A stretch of 8,607 nt of DNA from Cycloclasticus sp. (lineage in GTDB: Bacteria; Pseudomonadota; Gammaproteobacteria; Methylococcales; Cycloclasticaceae), in contig JAGPVU010000109.1 in assembly GCA_018066825.1 (NCBI GenBank), forward strand, positions 1-8,607, given 5' to 3'. Made by a program: the position numbers and the translations under genes. Shown piece after piece: positions 7,006 to 8,607 of this stretch (positions are counted from its first letter, which is position 1; each line of letters opens with the position of its first letter). A model generated the notes under the pieces. That model ran no database searches and was not told the DNA's origin. It saw only the letters and a list, made by a program, of their open reading frames with translations.

Positions 7006-8244
7006 CTAAAGACGTTTGAATACAAGCGTGCCGTTAGTACCACCAAAACCAAATGAGTTGGAAACAACAACATCTATTGTCATTTGGCGAGCTTCATTCG
7101 GCACATAATCCAAGTCGCAGTCAGGGTCAGGCGTAAATTGATTGATTGTTGGTGGTGCTACTTGATCACGAATGGCTAAAACGGAAAAGACTGCTTCGAC
7201 ACCGCCCGCTGCGCCAAGCATATGACCCGTCATCGACTTAGTTGAACTCATGGGTACTTTGTAAGCAAGGTCACCTAAAAGCGTTTTAGCTGCTTGTGTT
7301 TCAGCGGCATCACCAGCTGGCGTAGAGGTGCCATGCGCGTTAATATAACTAATTTGTTCAGGATTTAATGATGCGTCTTTTAATGCGTTTCTCATGCAGC
7401 GAAAGGCACCTTCGCCATTTTTAGCAGGCATCGTCATATGATAAGCATCTGAACTCATTCCGTAACCGGCAAGTTCAGCATAGATGGTTGCACCACGTTT
7501 TTTAGCGTGCTCATATTCTTCAAGAACTAAGACTCCAGCGCCATCACTCAATACAAAACCATCACGGTCCTTGTCCCAAGGTCGGCTTGCCGTTTCAGGC
7601 GAGTCGTTACGGCGTGACAGCGCACGTGCAGAAGAAAAACCACCGTAAGAGGTAACCGAGGTGGCCATTTCTGCACCACCGGCGACCATGACATCTGCGT
7701 CGCCATATTGAATAATTCTTGCTGCATCACCAATGTTATGCGCACCTGTTGTACAGGCCGTAACAATAGCAAAATTAGGGCCTTTTAAACCTCTCAAAAT
7801 AGACAGGTTGCCAGAAATCATATTAATAATATTAGACGGTACAAAAAAGGGGGAAATTTTTCTAGGTCCGCCTTTCATAAATCCATCATAACCGGACTCT
7901 ATACCCGATATACCACCGATACCGGCACCGATCGCAACACCAATTCGTTCGGCATTCTCTTCAGTTACTTGGATGCCAGAGTCATCTAAGGCCTGCATAC
8001 CAGCAGCAACGCCATAATGAATAAAAGGGTCCATTTTTTTTGCATCTTTCGGAGACAAGTAATCATTAACGTCAAAGTTTTTAACAGCACCACCAAAATT
8101 TGATGGGAAACCGCTGGTATCAAACCGAGTAATCGCTGTGATTCCACTTTGACCGTTTAAAATATTTTCCCATGATTCAGCTGTATTACCGCCCACTGGC
8201 GATATTAAACCTAAACCTGTTACGACGACTCGGCGTTTAGACAC
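7006..8244 (-). CDS. fabF: Beta-ketoacyl-ACP synthase II (FabF)
   Basis: This condensing enzyme of type II fatty-acid synthesis elongates acyl-ACP with malonyl-ACP. KAS II is also the enzyme that extends palmitoleate to cis-vaccenate. It has 412 residues, equal to the usual length. The thiolase-fold catalytic triad is visible: C164 in [13 protein letters not shown]304 in [11 protein letters not shown] and H341 in [13 protein letters not shown], with K336 in SSTKSMTG. The C-terminal [10 protein letters not shown] (396-405) is intact. The GTG start at 8244 reads [12 protein letters not shown], the typical FabF N-terminus, and has a GAGAG Shine-Dalgarno 8 nt upstream. It lies 74 nt after acpP with a hairpin between them, and 15 nt before pabB. 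Confidence 0.97.
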   Translation of the reverse strand: MSKRRVVVTGLGLISPVGGNTAESWENILNGQSGITAITRFDTSGFPSNFGGAVKNFDVNDYLSPKDAKKMDPFIHYGVAAGMQALDDSGIQVTEENAERIGVAIGAGIGGISGIESGYDGFMKGGPRKISPFFVPSNIINMISGNLSILRGLKGPNFAIVTACTTGAHNIGDAARIIQYGDADVMVAGGAEMATSVTSYGGFSSARALSRRNDSPETASRPWDKDRDGFVLSDGAGVLVLEEYEHAKKRGATIYAELAGYGMSSDAYHMTMPAKNGEGAFRCMRNALKDASLNPEQISYINAHGTSTPAGDAAETQAAKTLLGDLAYKVPMSSTKSMTGHMLGAAGGVEAVFSVLAIRDQVAPPTINQFTPDPDCDLDYVPNEARQMTIDVVVSNSFGFGGTNGTLVFKRL

Positions 8245-8252
8245 GGATTTAA

Positions 8253-8257
8253 CTCTC
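8253..8257 (-). promoter_or_regulatory. Ribosome binding site of fabF (supports the GTG start)
   Basis: The minus strand reads GAGAG here, with 8 nt between it and the GTG at 8242-8244. The next in-frame methionine is residue 71, inside the conserved domain, so this site supports GTG as the start. Confidence 0.5.
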
Positions 8258-8265
8258 TAAAATGA

Positions 8266-8298
8266 AAACAAGCACGGTTTAATGAACAAACCGTGCTT
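8266..8298 (-). terminator. Hairpin between acpP and fabF, probably a partial terminator or 3'-end stabiliser
   Basis: AAGCACGGTTT (8270-8280) and AAACCGTGCTT (8288-8298) are perfect reverse complements, giving an 11-bp stem with a 7-nt loop. On the minus strand the stem is followed by GTTTTCATTTT, a broken T-tract. It lies 20 nt after the acpP stop codon and 25 nt before the fabF start. This would let most transcripts end after acpP while some read on into fabF. That fits the known high abundance of ACP relative to FabF in other bacteria, although the ratio here is inference. Confidence 0.72.
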
Positions 8299-8318
8299 AT
8301 CTATAAGATATTGATTTA

Positions 8319-8555
8319 TTAATCGTTATTATTATTAACGTAATCAATCGCTTGTTGAACTGTTGTAATACCTTCGGCTTGCTCATCGGGGATTTCACAG
8401 TCGAACTCTTCTTCAAGAGCCATAACCAATTCAACTGTGTCTAATGAATCTGCACCTAGATCATCAATAAACGAAGCTTCGTTTGTTACTTCTTCTTCTT
8501 TTACACCAAGCTGTTCGGCAACGATTTTTTTGACGCGTTCTTCAATGTTACTCAT
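8319..8555 (-). CDS. acpP: Acyl carrier protein
   Basis: This is a small acidic cytosolic carrier that holds growing acyl chains on a 4'-phosphopantetheine arm for fatty-acid, phospholipid and lipid A synthesis. The 78 residues match E. coli AcpP. The attachment site is S37 in [18 protein letters not shown] (34-51), the canonical DSL motif at the start of helix II. The N-terminal [18 protein letters not shown] is typical. The C-terminus ends in an Asn-rich tail (YVNNNND). The ATG start has an AGAGG site 10 nt upstream. The protein is complete, and upstream of it only about 50 nt remain in the window, where fabG would be expected by family gene order. Confidence 0.98.
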   Translation of the reverse strand: MSNIEERVKKIVAEQLGVKEEEVTNEASFIDDLGADSLDTVELVMALEEEFDCEIPDEQAEGITTVQQAIDYVNNNND

Positions 8556-8565
8556 TTTTGTCTAT

Positions 8566-8570
8566 CCTCT
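8566..8570 (-). promoter_or_regulatory. Ribosome binding site of acpP
   Basis: The minus strand reads AGAGG, with 10 nt between it and the ATG at 8553-8555. It is the clearest Shine-Dalgarno in the window, as expected for a highly translated gene, though the spacing is slightly long. Confidence 0.6.
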
Positions 8571-8583
8571 ATTTTATATGAAC

Positions 8584-8600
8584 CGTAAGCTAAGCTCACG
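8584..8600 (-). other. Small stem-loop in the acpP leader
   Basis: On the minus strand CGTGAGC and GCTTACG can pair over 7 bp with one G-T wobble around a TTA loop. It lies 14 nt before the acpP Shine-Dalgarno. No T-tract follows, so it does not look like an intrinsic terminator of an upstream gene. It may be an mRNA leader structure or a processing site, but it is short and cut off from its upstream context. Confidence 0.25.
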
Positions 8601-8607
8601 AAAGCCG

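Noticed and set aside
8571..8578. TATAAAAT on the minus strand upstream of acpP as a -10 promoter element
   Set aside because: It lies only a few bases before the AGAGG site, so transcription would begin within the Shine-Dalgarno sequence, and no good -35 hexamer is found about 17 nt further up.
1..8607. Mobile element, CRISPR array, tRNA/rRNA, defence or toxin-antitoxin system
   Set aside because: No transposase, integrase, terminal inverted repeats, regularly spaced DNA repeats, tRNA cloverleaf or small toxin/antitoxin pair is visible. All space is taken by housekeeping genes and one uncharacterised protein.

Overview
This window shows an ordinary, densely packed chromosomal region of a gammaproteobacterium. 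GC looks to be in the low-to-mid 40s percent (judged by eye, not counted). The gene order acpP-fabF-...-pabC-mltG-tmk-holB-...-tatD(ycfH) is the gammaproteobacterial fatty-acid/cell-cycle cluster. A pilZ gene between holB and tatD is the Pseudomonas-type arrangement rather than the enteric one. pabB sits directly between fabF and pabC. A non-enteric, AT-leaning lineage is therefore likely, but the genus cannot be named from this window.

Layout: nine genes on the minus strand fill about 978-8555 and are transcribed from right to left: acpP, fabF, pabB, pabC, mltG, tmk, holB, pilZ, tatD. From fabF to pilZ the junctions are tight: gap 15, overlap 11, overlap 4 (ATGA), gap 2, overlap 8 and gap 5 nt. 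This points to one co-transcribed, partly translationally coupled unit. A strong 11-bp hairpin separates acpP from fabF, and a hairpin with a T-tract lies at the end of tatD. At the left edge a plus-strand gene runs into tatD tail-to-tail with 9 nt between stop codons. Its reading frame is open to the window edge, so its true start is probably outside. No gene-free stretch exceeds 300 bases.

How the genes work together: acpP and fabF supply the acyl carrier and an elongating ketosynthase of type II fatty-acid synthesis. pabB and pabC convert chorismate to p-aminobenzoate for folate. mltG cuts nascent peptidoglycan. tmk makes dTDP, and holB is the delta' subunit of the DNA polymerase III clamp loader. 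pilZ assists type IV pilus assembly. tatD is a metal-dependent hydrolase/nuclease. The cluster thus joins lipid, folate/dTMP, wall and replication functions.

I found no clearly new multi-gene system. The points most worth a second look are the unrecognised plus-strand protein, which has three gapless 40-residue repeats, and the alanine in PabB where E. coli PabB has its catalytic lysine.
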